From Rhodanobacter sp. PCA2 (GTDB taxonomy: Bacteria; Pseudomonadota; Gammaproteobacteria; Xanthomonadales; Rhodanobacteraceae), in assembly GCF_013620825.1 (NCBI RefSeq), contig NZ_NJIC01000042.1, forward strand, positions 3,488 to 62,878: a DNA stretch of 59,391 nt. Direction: 5' to 3'. Under the pieces are notes generated by a model that worked only from the letters and a program-made list of their open reading frames with translations, was not told where the DNA came from and did no database searches. Positions 46,917 through 55,625 of this stretch are shown one piece after another (the stretch's first letter is position 1; each line of letters starts with the position of its first letter). The position numbers and the translations under genes were made by a program.

Positions 46917-47537
46917 TCAGGCCAGCAACTCGGCGATCAGGGCTTCGTACCGGCGGCACTGCAGCGAACTGCGCAGGCGCACGGCGCGCACGATGGCCTG
47001 CAGTTCGTCCAGCGCGGCCTCGAAACGGTCGTTGACGAGGATGAAATCGAACTCGTGGGCGTGGGCGATCTCGCCGCGCGAATTGGCGAGGCGCCGGTCG
47101 ATCACCTCGGGCGCGTCCGAGCCGCGGCCGCGCAGGCGGCGCTCCAGCTCCCCGCGCGACGGCGGCAGGATGAACACGCTGACGCAATCGGGCTTGCTCT
47201 TGCGGATCTGCGCCGCACCCTGCCAGTCGATCTCCAGCAGCACGTCGCGCCCCTGCTCCAGCAGCCCCCGCACCTTGTCGCGCGAGGTGCCGTACAGGTT
47301 GCCGTGCACCTCGGCATGCTCCAGGAAGATGCCTTCGGCTGCCTCGCGCTCGAACTCCGCGCGCTCTACGAAATAGTAGTGCCGCCCGTACTGCTCGCCC
47401 GGCCGCGGCGGCCGCGTGGTGTGCGACACCGACAGCGAGATCGCCGGCTCGCGCTCCAGCAGCGCGTTGACCAGGGTGGACTTGCCGGCGCCCGAGGGCG
47501 CGGCGACCACGAACAGGGTGCCCGGTTCAATGCTCAT
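46917..47537 (-). CDS. gmk: Guanylate kinase
   Basis: A 206-residue kinase converting GMP to GDP. P-loop APSGAGKSTLVNALL is at about residues 12-26; SVSHTTRPPRPGEQYGRHYYFV forms the GMP-binding region, and GRDVLLEIDWQGAAQIR follows. The last part (EIAHAHEFDFILVNDRFE) is typical. Normally gmk is directly followed by rpoZ; here the mla operon follows instead. Confidence 0.96.
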   Translation of the reverse strand: MSIEPGTLFVVAAPSGAGKSTLVNALLEREPAISLSVSHTTRPPRPGEQYGRHYYFVERAEFEREAAEGIFLEHAEVHGNLYGTSRDKVRGLLEQGRDVLLEIDWQGAAQIRKSKPDCVSVFILPPSRGELERRLRGRGSDAPEVIDRRLANSRGEIAHAHEFDFILVNDRFEAALDELQAIVRAVRLRSSLQCRRYEALIAELLA

Positions 47538-47859
47538 GAAAGTGCGCGACGCGTTTGCGCCCTCTTCCGTTGCTGGAGAGGACCGGGAAGCGGGAAGCGG
47601 GGCCTGCCGGATGCACCTAGACCTCGGCCGGAATCGGCAGGTGGCCCAGCCGTGCGGCTCCCATGCTCGATCCTTTCGCTCGGGTACGGCTCAAACGGCT
47701 GGTGGACATCGGTGCCCCATCGACGGCGTGCGGCCCGGAAGTATAGCCGGATCACCGAGGCTGCCGCCTGGACAGCGGGACAGGCGGGAGCCCGCGAGAC
47801 CGGGATGCATCGATGAAAGCCATGACGGGCGGCGCGGGACAGCGCCCGTCAGCCGCCGC
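47538..47859. other. 322-base gap between gmk and the VIT1 gene
   Basis: Upstream region of gmk plus the end of the VIT1 gene. It holds one hairpin (47824-47850) and no convincing gene. The gmk promoter should lie here but I could not pick one. Confidence 0.5.
47824..47850 (-). terminator. Hairpin after the VIT1 gene
   Basis: Arms GACGGGCG (47824-47831) and CGCCCGTC (47843-47850) pair around an 11-base loop that can add further pairs, just beyond the VIT1 stop. No T-run. Confidence 0.35.
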
Positions 47860-48555
47860 CTAGACCGCCTTGCCTACGAGCGTGCCGATCAAGGCGGTCG
47901 ACGCCAGGGCCACGGCACCCCAGAACACGACCCGAAGCGTGGGCTTGAACACGCCGGCTCCACCCGCCCGCGCCCCGATGGCGCCGAGGACCGCAAGACC
48001 GACGAGGCAGGCGAGCGACACGCTCCATACCACCGCTCCGGCAGGCGAAAGCAACGCGACGACGAGCGGCAGCGACGCGCCAAAGGCGAAGGTGGCGGCC
48101 GAGGTGAAAGCTGCCTGGGCGGGCCTGGCCATCATGTGGCTGGTGAGTCCGAGTTCATCGCGCGCATGCGCGGCGAATGCGTCTTTCGCCATCATCTGCT
48201 CGGCGACCTGCTGCGCCAGTTCACGCGTCACGCCGCGCTGTTCATAGATGGCGACAAGTTCCGCGAGTTCGGCGCCGGGCTGCGTCGCCAGTTCATGGCG
48301 TTCACGCGCCATGTCGGCTTCTTCCGTATCGGCCTGGGAACTGACCGATACATATTCGCCCGCCGCCATCGACATCGCGCCGGCAACGAGCCCCGCGACG
48401 CCGGCAACGAGAATCTCGTGCTGCGCCGTCGCTGCGGCGCCCACGCCCACGATCAGGCTGGAAGTCGATATCAACCCATCGTTGGCGCCAAGCACCGCGG
48501 CTCGAAGCCAACCTATCCGTTCGATCAGATGACTTTCTTTGTGGAGGGCACGCAT
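47860..48555 (-). CDS. VIT1/CCC1-family transporter (probable Fe2+/Mn2+)
   Basis: A 231-residue membrane protein. The family N-terminus is clear: ESHLIERIGWLRAAVLGANDG, then GAMSMAAGEYVSVSSQADTE (about residues 59-78), a charged cytoplasmic segment (about 75-140) and three C-terminal helices. VIT1/CCC1 proteins move Fe2+ or Mn2+ across membranes. Codon use is unlike its neighbours: the first 25 or so codons include ATA twice, CTT twice, CGA, TTG, ACT and AGT, which the surrounding genes nearly avoid. Flanking gaps of about 300 bases on both sides and its place inside the yicC-gmk block suggest acquisition. Confidence 0.92.
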   Translation of the reverse strand: MRALHKESHLIERIGWLRAAVLGANDGLISTSSLIVGVGAAATAQHEILVAGVAGLVAGAMSMAAGEYVSVSSQADTEEADMARERHELATQPGAELAELVAIYEQRGVTRELAQQVAEQMMAKDAFAAHARDELGLTSHMMARPAQAAFTSAATFAFGASLPLVVALLSPAGAVVWSVSLACLVGLAVLGAIGARAGGAGVFKPTLRVVFWGAVALASTALIGTLVGKAV

Positions 48556-48857
48556 GGAAAGTGTTCCTTGCTCGAGAAGTTGTATCGGGAGTTTCCGCCC
48601 AGGCGGCGCGAGGCCGGCAGCCCCGGGGGCGGACATTCTGCGCCCTGACGGACGCGGCACGTGAAACCGGCAAGGCGCCATGGAGTCGCACCCGCGACGC
48701 ACCCCACCAAGGGGCTGCGGGCATGGTCGTGGATACGGCCCCGACGCCGGATCGCGCTTGACGCCATCGGACGACGCCGGACGCGAAAAAGCCCGCGTGG
48801 AGCGGGCTTTCGACCTTGCGACGCGGTGTGCCGGACGCCATCGGGCGGCACGGAACA
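48556..48857. other. 302-base gap between the VIT1 gene and yicC
   Basis: Contains the yicC terminator at 48786-48810 and presumably the VIT1 promoter. No gene is supported here. Confidence 0.5.
48786..48810 (-). terminator. Rho-independent terminator of yicC
   Basis: A nine-base-pair stem (48788-48796 with 48802-48810) with five T following on the minus strand, 47 bases beyond the yicC stop. Confidence 0.8.
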
Positions 48858-49715
48858 TCACTCGATGTTCTGCACCTGCTCGCGCATCTGCTCGATCAGC
48901 ACCTTGAGTTCGACGGCGGCGTTGGTGCTGCGCGCGTCCACCGACTTGGAGCCCAGCGTGTTCGCCTCGCGGTTGAACTCCTGCATCAGGAAATCGAGGC
49001 GGCGGCCCACCGGCTCCTTCAGGCCCAGCACGCGGCGCGTCTCGGCGATGTGGGTGCTGAGGCGGTCCAGTTCCTCGTCCACGTCGCTGCGGGTGATCTG
49101 CAGCACCAGTTCCTGCTCCAGCCGGCCGGGGTCGGCGGGCTGCTTGAGGTCGGCCAGCCGCGCCTCCAGCCGGGCGCGCAGCGCGGCGCGGATCCCGGGC
49201 ATCCATTCGCGCACCTGGGCCACGATGCGCTCGATCGCGTCCAGCCGGTCGCGCAGGATCTGGCCCAGCTTCGCGCCCTCGCGTTCGCGGGTGGCGGTGA
49301 GCGCGTCCAACGCACGGTCCAGCACCTCGAACAACGTGGCCTGGCGCGCCTCGGGGTCGGCCGCCTCCTGCTGCAGCACGCCGGGGAAGCGCAGCAGTTC
49401 GGTGAACTGCACCTGCAGTCCGGGGAAGCGCGCCTGCAGGTCCAGGTTCAGGTCGGACAGGCGCGACAGCAGCGCGCCGTTCACCTGCAGGGATTCGCTG
49501 CGCGTGTCGTTGCTGCGCACCGTCACGTCCACCTTGCCGCGCGAGAGCTTCGCCGCGATGCGCTCGCGCAACTGGGACTCCAGGCTGCGCAGCTCGTCCG
49601 GCAGGCGCGGCGAAAGCTCCAGGTAGCGGTGGTTGACCGTGCGCAGTTCGCAGCTCAGCGTACCGGCGGGTCCGCCGGTCTCGGCCGAGGCATAGGCGGT
49701 CATGCTGCGGATCAT
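48858..49715 (-). CDS. yicC: YicC-family endoribonuclease
   Basis: A 285-residue protein of the YicC family (E. coli YicC has 287). It opens with [12 protein letters not shown], has [17 protein letters not shown] in the N-terminal domain, and ends with the conserved DUF1732 segment [25 protein letters not shown] and [17 protein letters not shown]. YicC acts on RNA; in E. coli it promotes decay of a small RNA and cleaves single-stranded RNA. The ATG at 49715 gives the family start. It is divergent from rph across 70 bases. Confidence 0.95.
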   Translation of the reverse strand: MIRSMTAYASAETGGPAGTLSCELRTVNHRYLELSPRLPDELRSLESQLRERIAAKLSRGKVDVTVRSNDTRSESLQVNGALLSRLSDLNLDLQARFPGLQVQFTELLRFPGVLQQEAADPEARQATLFEVLDRALDALTATREREGAKLGQILRDRLDAIERIVAQVREWMPGIRAALRARLEARLADLKQPADPGRLEQELVLQITRSDVDEELDRLSTHIAETRRVLGLKEPVGRRLDFLMQEFNREANTLGSKSVDARSTNAAVELKVLIEQMREQVQNIE

Positions 49716-49785
49716 CGGCGGCCTGCGAACGGTGGGAAGGGTCGCAATGGTAAACTTTCCGACCCCGAGTTGCCCAACGGCCCAC

Positions 49786-50514
49786 ATGAACCAGTCCGTC
49801 CGACCCAGCGGCCGCGCCAGCGACCAGTTGCGCACCGTCGCCATCGAACGCCACTACACCCGCCACGCCGAAGGCTCGGTGCTGGTGAGCTTCGGCGACA
49901 CCCGCGTGCTGTGCACCGCCAGCATCGAGGATCGCGTGCCGCAATGGCTGCGCGGCAAGGGCGAGGGCTGGGTCACCGCCGAATACGGCATGCTGCCGCG
50001 CGCCACCCACACCCGCATGCAGCGCGAAGCCGCGCGCGGCGGCCAGGGCGGCCGCACCATGGAGATCCAGCGCCTGATCGGCCGCAGCCTGCGCGCCTGC
50101 ATCAACCGCCAGGCGCTGGGCGAACGCGTGGTCACGCTGGACTGCGACGTGATCCAGGCCGACGGCGGCACCCGCACCGCCGCGATCACCGGCGCCTACG
50201 TGGCCCTGGCCGACGCGGTGAACGCGCTGATGCAGCGCGAGAACCTCAAGCGCAACCCGATCGTGGGCGCGGTGGCCGCGGTATCCGTGGGCATCTACAA
50301 GGGCGTGCCGGTGCTCGACCTCGACTACGCCGAGGATTCGGACTGCGACACCGACATGAACGTGGTGATGAACGACGGCGGCGGCTTCATCGAGGTGCAG
50401 GGCACCGCCGAGGGCCACGCCTTCCGCCGCGACGAGATGGACGCGCTGCTGGCGCTGGCCGAGAAGGGCATCGGCGAACTGGTGGCCGCACAGCGCGCCG
50501 CGCTCGCCGCCTGA
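49786..50514 (+). CDS. rph: Ribonuclease PH
   Basis: A 242-residue phosphorolytic 3'-5' exoribonuclease that trims tRNA 3' ends. [20 protein letters not shown] opens the protein; [33 protein letters not shown] and [12 protein letters not shown] follow, and [20 protein letters not shown] holds the catalytic region. [12 protein letters not shown] is the C-terminal hallmark. The length is as expected. It is the first gene of rph-VOC-rdgB-hemW. A TGGTAAACT at about 49748-49756 could be an extended -10. Confidence 0.97.
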   Translation: MNQSVRPSGRASDQLRTVAIERHYTRHAEGSVLVSFGDTRVLCTASIEDRVPQWLRGKGEGWVTAEYGMLPRATHTRMQREAARGGQGGRTMEIQRLIGRSLRACINRQALGERVVTLDCDVIQADGGTRTAAITGAYVALADAVNALMQRENLKRNPIVGAVAAVSVGIYKGVPVLDLDYAEDSDCDTDMNVVMNDGGGFIEVQGTAEGHAFRRDEMDALLALAEKGIGELVAAQRAALAA

Positions 50515-50536
50515 GCTGCCGGGCGATCCCGCACCC

Positions 50537-50926
50537 ATGAGCCAATACATCGCCAGCTTCGTGCTCGTCGTGGCGGACTACGACGAGGCGATCCGGTACT
50601 ACACGCAGGCGCTCGGCTTCGAGTTGCGCGAGGATTCGCCGCGCGGCGACGGCAAGCGCTGGGTGCTGGTGGCGCCGCGCGGCGCCACGACGGCCATCCT
50701 GCTGGCGAAGGCCGCGGACGAGGCCCAGGGCGCGTGCATCGGCAAGCAGACCGGCGGCCGCGTCGGCTTCTTCCTGCACACGGACGATTTCGATCGCGAC
50801 TTCGCCGCGATGACGGCGCGCGGCGTGCGCTTCGCCGAAGCGCCGCGCCATGAAGCCTATGGAACCGTGGCGGTCTTCGAGGACCTGTACGGCAACCGCT
50901 GGGACCTGCTGCAGCCGAAGCCATGA
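50537..50926 (+). CDS. VOC-family (glyoxalase/bleomycin resistance-like) protein
   Basis: A 129-residue protein with the paired beta-alpha-beta-beta-beta motifs of the vicinal oxygen chelate superfamily: [22 protein letters not shown] at the start and [17 protein letters not shown] followed by [21 protein letters not shown]81 and the Glu in VAVFED are candidate metal ligands. The substrate is unknown. Its stop overlaps the rdgB ATG by four bases, and it starts 22 bases after rph, so it is a true member of this operon. Confidence 0.9.
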   Translation: MSQYIASFVLVVADYDEAIRYYTQALGFELREDSPRGDGKRWVLVAPRGATTAILLAKAADEAQGACIGKQTGGRVGFFLHTDDFDRDFAAMTARGVRFAEAPRHEAYGTVAVFEDLYGNRWDLLQPKP

Positions 50927-51522
50927 AACTCGTCCTCGCCAGCAGCAACCCCGGCAAGCTGAGGGAATTCGGCGCCCTGTTCGCCGACAGCGGCTTCGAC
51001 GTGGTGCCGCAGGCCAGCCTCGGCGTGGACGACGCCGAGGAAACCGGCCTCAGCTTCGTCGAGAACGCGCTGCTCAAGGCGCGCCACGCCGCGCGCGCCA
51101 CCGGCCTGCCCGCGCTGGCCGACGACTCGGGGCTGTGCGTGGATCACCTCGGCGGCGCGCCCGGCCTGTATTCCGCCCGCTACAGCGGCGACCACGGCAA
51201 CGCAGCGGCCAACAACGCCAAGCTGCTGCAGGCCCTCGAAGGCGTGCCGGAGGAACGGCGCAGCGCCTTCTTCATCGGCGTGCTCGTCCTGCTGCGCCAC
51301 GCCGAGGACCCTGCCCCGCTGATCGCGGAAGGCCGCTGGTACGGACGCATCCTCACCGAAGGGCGCGGCACCGGCGGCTTCGGCTACAACCCGGTGTTCC
51401 TGCCGGACGGCTACGCGCAGAGCGTGGCCGAGATGGACGACGCGCTGAAGAACCGCCTCAGCCATCGCGGCCAGGCGCTCGCCCTGCTGCACGAAAGGCT
51501 GCGCGAACTGCACTGGCAATGA
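50923..51522 (+). CDS. rdgB: XTP/dITP diphosphatase (non-canonical purine NTPase)
   Basis: A 199-residue house-cleaning enzyme that hydrolyses dITP, XTP and related damaged nucleotides to the monophosphates. [16 protein letters not shown] (substrate loop), [32 protein letters not shown] (metal site) and [15 protein letters not shown] are diagnostic. It overlaps both the VOC gene (ATGA) and hemW (ATGA), so the three are translationally coupled. Confidence 0.97.
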   Translation: MKLVLASSNPGKLREFGALFADSGFDVVPQASLGVDDAEETGLSFVENALLKARHAARATGLPALADDSGLCVDHLGGAPGLYSARYSGDHGNAAANNAKLLQALEGVPEERRSAFFIGVLVLLRHAEDPAPLIAEGRWYGRILTEGRGTGGFGYNPVFLPDGYAQSVAEMDDALKNRLSHRGQALALLHERLRELHWQ

Positions 51523-52685
51523 GCCTCGCCGCACCGCCGCTGGCGCTGTACGTGCACATGCCGTGGTGCGTGAAGAAGTGCCCGTACTGCGACTTCAACT
51601 CGCACGGCCTGCGCGGCGCGCCGCCGCCCTATGCCGAGTACGCGGACCTGCTGCTGGCCGACCTGGACGCCGACCTTGCCGACTTCGGCGCGGCCGCGCG
51701 CGGCCGCGACATCGTCAGCGTGTTCTTCGGCGGCGGCACGCCCAGCCTGTTCGCGCCGGACCACATCGCGCGCTTCCTCGACGGCGCCCGCGCACGCCTG
51801 CCCTTCGCCGGCGACTGCGAAATCACCCTGGAGACCAATCCCGGCACGGTCGAGCACGGCCGCTTCGACGGCTATCTCGCGGCGGGCGTGAACCGCCTTT
51901 CCTTCGGCATCCAGAGTTTCGACGACGACAAGCTGCGCCGCCTCGGCCGCATCCATTCCGCGGGCGAAGCGGAGGCCGCCGTGAAGTCGGCGCAGGACGC
52001 CGGCTACGCCAACATCAACCTCGACCTGATGTACGCGCTGCCGACGCAGGACCTCGACGGCGCGCTGGCCGACGTCGAGCGCGCCATCGCGCTCGCGCCC
52101 ACGCACGTCTCGCACTACCAGCTCACGCTGGAACCGAACACCGCCTTCGCCGCCAACCCGCCGCCGCTGCCCGACGACGACCACGCCTGGGCCATGCAGG
52201 AAGCCTGCGAGGCGCGCCTGGCGGCGGCCGGCTACGGCCAGTACGAGATTTCCGCCTATGCGCAGGCCGGCCGGCGCTGTGCGCACAACCTCAACTACTG
52301 GCAGTTCGGCGACTACCTCGGCATCGGCGCCGGCGCGCACGGCAAGCTCAGCGACGCGGCCGCCGGCCAGGTGCGCCGACGCTGGAAGACCCGCCACCCG
52401 CGGGCCTACATGGAAGCAGTCGGCGGCGCAGCGCGCATCGGCGGCGACGGCGCGGTCGACGCCGACGAGCTGCCGTTCGAATACATGCTCAACGCGCTGC
52501 GCCTGATCGACGGCGTGCCGCTGGCCGACTTCGCCGCACGCACCGGCCTGCCGCCGGAACGCATCGCCGCGCCGCTGGCCGCGGCGCGCCGCCGCGGCTG
52601 GCTGGTCGACGATCCGCACTGGCTGCGCACCACCGCGCTGGGCCAGCGTTTCCTCAACGACGTGATTTCCGGCTTCCTCGACTGA
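51519..52685 (+). CDS. hemW: Radical SAM heme chaperone HemW
   Basis: A 388-residue radical SAM protein. The iron-sulfur motif is [10 protein letters not shown] (near residues 16-25), followed by [40 protein letters not shown] and a HemN-like C-terminal domain. HemW binds heme and hands it to target hemoproteins; it lacks the extra N-terminal Cys-containing segment of true coproporphyrinogen dehydrogenase HemN. Its ATG overlaps the rdgB stop. It converges on the last gene of the nos cluster, 16 bases away. Confidence 0.95.
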   Translation: MSLAAPPLALYVHMPWCVKKCPYCDFNSHGLRGAPPPYAEYADLLLADLDADLADFGAAARGRDIVSVFFGGGTPSLFAPDHIARFLDGARARLPFAGDCEITLETNPGTVEHGRFDGYLAAGVNRLSFGIQSFDDDKLRRLGRIHSAGEAEAAVKSAQDAGYANINLDLMYALPTQDLDGALADVERAIALAPTHVSHYQLTLEPNTAFAANPPPLPDDDHAWAMQEACEARLAAAGYGQYEISAYAQAGRRCAHNLNYWQFGDYLGIGAGAHGKLSDAAAGQVRRRWKTRHPRAYMEAVGGAARIGGDGAVDADELPFEYMLNALRLIDGVPLADFAARTGLPPERIAAPLAAARRRGWLVDDPHWLRTTALGQRFLNDVISGFLD

Positions 52686-52701
52686 GCAGGCTGCGCGCGC
52701 G

Positions 52702-53349
52702 TCAGTGCAGCCCCAGCGTCGGCGACTGCGCCAGCGCCTTCAGGAACGCCAGCACCACCCCGGAGCTGCCTTCCTGCAGCGGCAGCGCTACCGGACTGTC
52801 GACCACCGCGCCGTCCGGCCGGTGCACGTGCACGGCGCCGGCCACGCCCGGATGGACGGCCGGCGCGGTATCCAGCCGCCAGGCTTCGTCGGCGAGGTTC
52901 CACTCGAACGACCAGGCCTGCGGCGTCTGCATGCGCACCAGCGCCTGGACGCCTGACGTGCCCCGGAAGGCGATGCCGTCATGGTGCAGCCGCATGCCGC
53001 CCGCGAACACGGCCGGCAGCACGGGCTGGATCGCATACGCCAGGGCGGCCAGGCCGGAGCGGGGCGGCGGCAGGCGCTTCGCGCCGTTCGCGACCAGGCA
53101 GCGCCATTGCAAGGTGTCGTGCAGGGCGCGCTCGCGATCGTCGATCAGGCGCACGGCCAGCCACGCGTCGTAACCGGGGTGTTCGGGCAGGCTGCCGTCG
53201 CGCACCGCCGCCAGTATTTCGTCGGCCTCGCCGCATCCGGTCGCCGCCAGCAGGCGCTTGCGCCGTTCGCGCAGTTCGTACATCCGTCGCGACACGTCGG
53301 AAATCGCCGTGGCGGCCCGCGGGTCGACATTCTCGAAGAAGTTCGTCAT
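52702..53349 (-). CDS. Unrecognised protein at the end of the nos operon
   Basis: A 215-residue soluble protein that I cannot assign. The N-terminal third is helical and charged (ATAISDVSRRMYELRERRKR, DAWLAVRLIDDRERALHDTL). The remainder looks beta-rich with several Trp and Gly residues (GGMRLHHDGIAFRGTSGVQ, WSFEWNLADEAWRLD). It has no signal peptide, membrane helix or Cys cluster; Cys residues are single. GAGGG lies five bases before the ATG and overlaps the nosL stop; only seven bases separate the genes. This coupling argues for a role with N2O reductase or its maturation, but function is unknown. Confidence 0.75.
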   Translation of the reverse strand: MTNFFENVDPRAATAISDVSRRMYELRERRKRLLAATGCGEADEILAAVRDGSLPEHPGYDAWLAVRLIDDRERALHDTLQWRCLVANGAKRLPPPRSGLAALAYAIQPVLPAVFAGGMRLHHDGIAFRGTSGVQALVRMQTPQAWSFEWNLADEAWRLDTAPAVHPGVAGAVHVHRPDGAVVDSPVALPLQEGSSGVVLAFLKALAQSPTLGLH

Positions 53350-53356
53350 GTGTCCC

Positions 53357-53863
53357 TCACATGCCCATGTCGCCGCCGGCGGCGCCGTCCAGGCGCACCA
53401 TGTCCGGCGTGATCTGCGCGTAGCCCAGCACTTCCCCGCCGAACTCGCGCGCGAACGCTTCCGCGTCCGCGCGCACGGCGAAGCTCGCCAGCGTGGGGCC
53501 CATGCTGCCGTGGCGGCGCGAACCGCGCACGTAGAAGGCCTTGGTCGCATCGGTCCAGTGCCCGTGCGGGTGATCCCAGTCGGCATGCCCCATGTCCTGG
53601 GTGTACGCCCCGGCCACGGCGCGTACCTGCTCGGGCTGCAGCAGCATCGACAGCAGCTCCACCGTGTCGCAGAAGTACGCGGTCTTGCCGTCCGCATAGT
53701 TGATCTGGCCCTTGGGGCCGGGGTAGTCGGCCAGCGTCATGCCGTCCAGCTCGCACTGCGCGCCTGCCTGCGGCTCGAACGGCCCTGGCGTCGCCACCTG
53801 CTGCGCGCAGGCGGCAAGCAACAGCGCAAGCAATCCGGGCATCCAACGTCGCATCGATTTCAT
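53357..53863 (-). CDS. nosL: NosL copper-binding lipoprotein
   Basis: A 168-residue outer- or inner-membrane-anchored lipoprotein that binds Cu(I) and is needed for loading copper into NosZ. The signal ends in the lipobox LLAAC (Cys19). The copper site appears in QCELDGMTLADYPGPKGQI (Cys37 with the nearby Met), followed by YFCDTVELLSMLLQPE and GHADWDHPHGHWTDATKAFYVRG typical of NosL. The C-terminus has a Met-rich end (GGDMGM). GGAGG precedes the ATG, which overlaps the nosY stop. Confidence 0.95.
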   Translation of the reverse strand: MKSMRRWMPGLLALLLAACAQQVATPGPFEPQAGAQCELDGMTLADYPGPKGQINYADGKTAYFCDTVELLSMLLQPEQVRAVAGAYTQDMGHADWDHPHGHWTDATKAFYVRGSRRHGSMGPTLASFAVRADAEAFAREFGGEVLGYAQITPDMVRLDGAAGGDMGM

Positions 53864-54690
53864 CGGAACCTCCAAAGGGCCGCGCCCAGCGGCGCGACGA
53901 TCCAGGCGAGCAGCACGCCGTACAGGGTGGCGGCCGCATTCCAGCCCTGGGCGGTCAAGGTGCCCAGGCCGAACGAACTGCGCAGCGCATCTGCGCCGAA
54001 CACGTTGATCGCGCGGAACACGTCCGCGGGATTGAGCAGCAGCACATACGGCGCCCAGGTCGAGGCGTGGCTGCCCGCCGTGGCCACCAGCACGCCCAGC
54101 AGCGACAGGTCGAACACCAGCACGAAGCCGAACCACAGCGCGATCGCGGCGCCGGTGGCCCGCGTGCGGTCCCGCGCCACGGTGGACACCAGCACGGCGA
54201 GGCTGAGGAAGGCCAGGCCCAGCATCAGCGCACTGCCCACGAAGCGCAGGTAGATCGCCAGCGCGGTCAGGTCCATCGAGGGCGCCAGCGGCACCAGCGC
54301 GGCGCCGAAACCCACCAGCGTCGCCATCGCCAGGGCCGCGGCCAGCCCCAGGTATTTGCCGAGCAGCAGCTCGGCCCGGGTGATCGGTTGCGACAGCAGC
54401 AGGTCCAGCACGCCGCGCTCGCGCTCGCCGACCACGGCGTCGAAACCCAGCAGCAAGGCGATCAGCGGCACCAGGTAGATCGCCAGGCTGGTCAGGCTGG
54501 CCACCGTGACGGCGGCGCTGCGCAAGCCCAGCACGCCCGACTGGGCGCCGCCGAAATACGCGATCAGCAACGCGAACGCACCGAATACCACGGCCACCGC
54601 CAGCACCCAGCGGTTGCGCAGGCGGTCCCGCCATTCCTTGGCCGCGATCGCGGCCACCAGGCGCCATTGCCAGTGCGATGCGGGCCTCAT
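53860..54690 (-). CDS. nosY: NosY ABC permease for copper-site assembly
   Basis: A 276-residue membrane protein with six helices and the ABC-2 permease pattern: an N-terminal amphipathic segment AAKEWRDRLRNRW, then FDAVVGERERGVLDLLLSQP after TM2, a hallmark of NosY. With NosF it forms the ABC transporter that works with NosD in building the copper-sulfide centre of N2O reductase. Both ends overlap neighbours by ATGA. Confidence 0.96.
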   Translation of the reverse strand: MRPASHWQWRLVAAIAAKEWRDRLRNRWVLAVAVVFGAFALLIAYFGGAQSGVLGLRSAAVTVASLTSLAIYLVPLIALLLGFDAVVGERERGVLDLLLSQPITRAELLLGKYLGLAAALAMATLVGFGAALVPLAPSMDLTALAIYLRFVGSALMLGLAFLSLAVLVSTVARDRTRATGAAIALWFGFVLVFDLSLLGVLVATAGSHASTWAPYVLLLNPADVFRAINVFGADALRSSFGLGTLTAQGWNAAATLYGVLLAWIVAPLGAALWRFR

Positions 54691-55625
54691 GCCGCACGCT
54701 CCACCCAGGTGGTGCCGCGCTGGTGGTGCAGGAACACGTCCTCCAGCGTGGGCTCGGTCAGCGTGTACTCCTGCAGGTCGCCGGACAGCCCGGCCAGCAC
54801 GCGCAGCAGCGTCATGCGATGGGGCTTCGCCACGATCGCGTGCACCGTGCCGTCGGGGGCATCCAGGGGCACGAGGCCGGCGGCCAGCAGGGCGCCCTTC
54901 ACGCGCTCGCGGGCGCCTTCGCGGGGCGTCAGCGCCAGCCCGGCGGGCAGCCCGGAGGCGGCGGCCAGCGCGGCCACCGTGCCCGTGGCCACCAGCTTGC
55001 CGCTGGCCATGATCACCAGGCGATCCACGCGCGACTGGATCTCGGCCAGCAGATGCGAACTCAGCAGTATCGTGGTTCCCGCGTTCTTCAGCTGTTGCAA
55101 CTGGTCGTAGAAGTCATGGATGGCTTCCGGGTCCAGGCCGTTGGTGGGTTCGTCCAGCAGCAGCAGGCGGGGCTCGCCCAGCAGCGCCTGCGCGAAGCCC
55201 AGGCGCTGGCGCATGCCCTTGGAGTATTCGCGCACGGCACGATGCATCGCCCCGGCCAGCCCCACGCGTTCGAGCAGGTCCTTGCAGCCTGCGGGATCGG
55301 CGGATTTCAGCCGCGCGAAGAAGCGCAGGGTCTCCAGTCCCGACAGGTTGTCGTACAGCGCCACGTGTTCGGGCAGGTAGCCGATCGCGCGGCGCACCTC
55401 GCGGAAGCGGCGCCCGCGCACCGGCTCGCCGAACAGCAGGATGTCTCCCGCGTCCGCGGCGATGATGCCCAGCATCATCTTGAACAAGGTGCTCTTGCCG
55501 GCACCGTTGTGGCCCGCCAGGCCGACCATCTCGCCTTCCCCGCAGGAAAAGCCGATGCCGTCGACCACCGGCGTCGCGCCATAGCGCTTCACCACGCCCT
55601 TGATTTCAACGACCACTGCGTTCAA
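54687..55625 (-). CDS. nosF: NosF ABC ATPase for copper-site assembly
   Basis: A 312-residue ABC ATPase. Walker A is GHNGAGKST, the signature is EYSKGMRQRLG, and Walker B LLLLDEPTNGLDP; a C-terminal domain of about 90 residues follows, as usual in NosF. The start is uncertain: TTG at 55625 has GGAG eight bases upstream and gives the family opening (N-A-V-V-V-E-I-K-G); ATG at 55646 and GTG at 55616 are alternatives. All overlap the end of nosD, so coupling is tight. Confidence 0.93.
   Translation of the reverse strand: MNAVVVEIKGVVKRYGATPVVDGIGFSCGEGEMVGLAGHNGAGKSTLFKMMLGIIAADAGDILLFGEPVRGRRFREVRRAIGYLPEHVALYDNLSGLETLRFFARLKSADPAGCKDLLERVGLAGAMHRAVREYSKGMRQRLGFAQALLGEPRLLLLDEPTNGLDPEAIHDFYDQLQQLKNAGTTILLSSHLLAEIQSRVDRLVIMASGKLVATGTVAALAAASGLPAGLALTPREGARERVKGALLAAGLVPLDAPDGTVHAIVAKPHRMTLLRVLAGLSGDLQEYTLTEPTLEDVFLHHQRGTTWVERAA

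Noticed and set aside
47534-47755. 73-codon frame between gmk and the VIT1 gene
   Set aside because: No ribosome site, no domain, and it overlaps the gmk upstream region.
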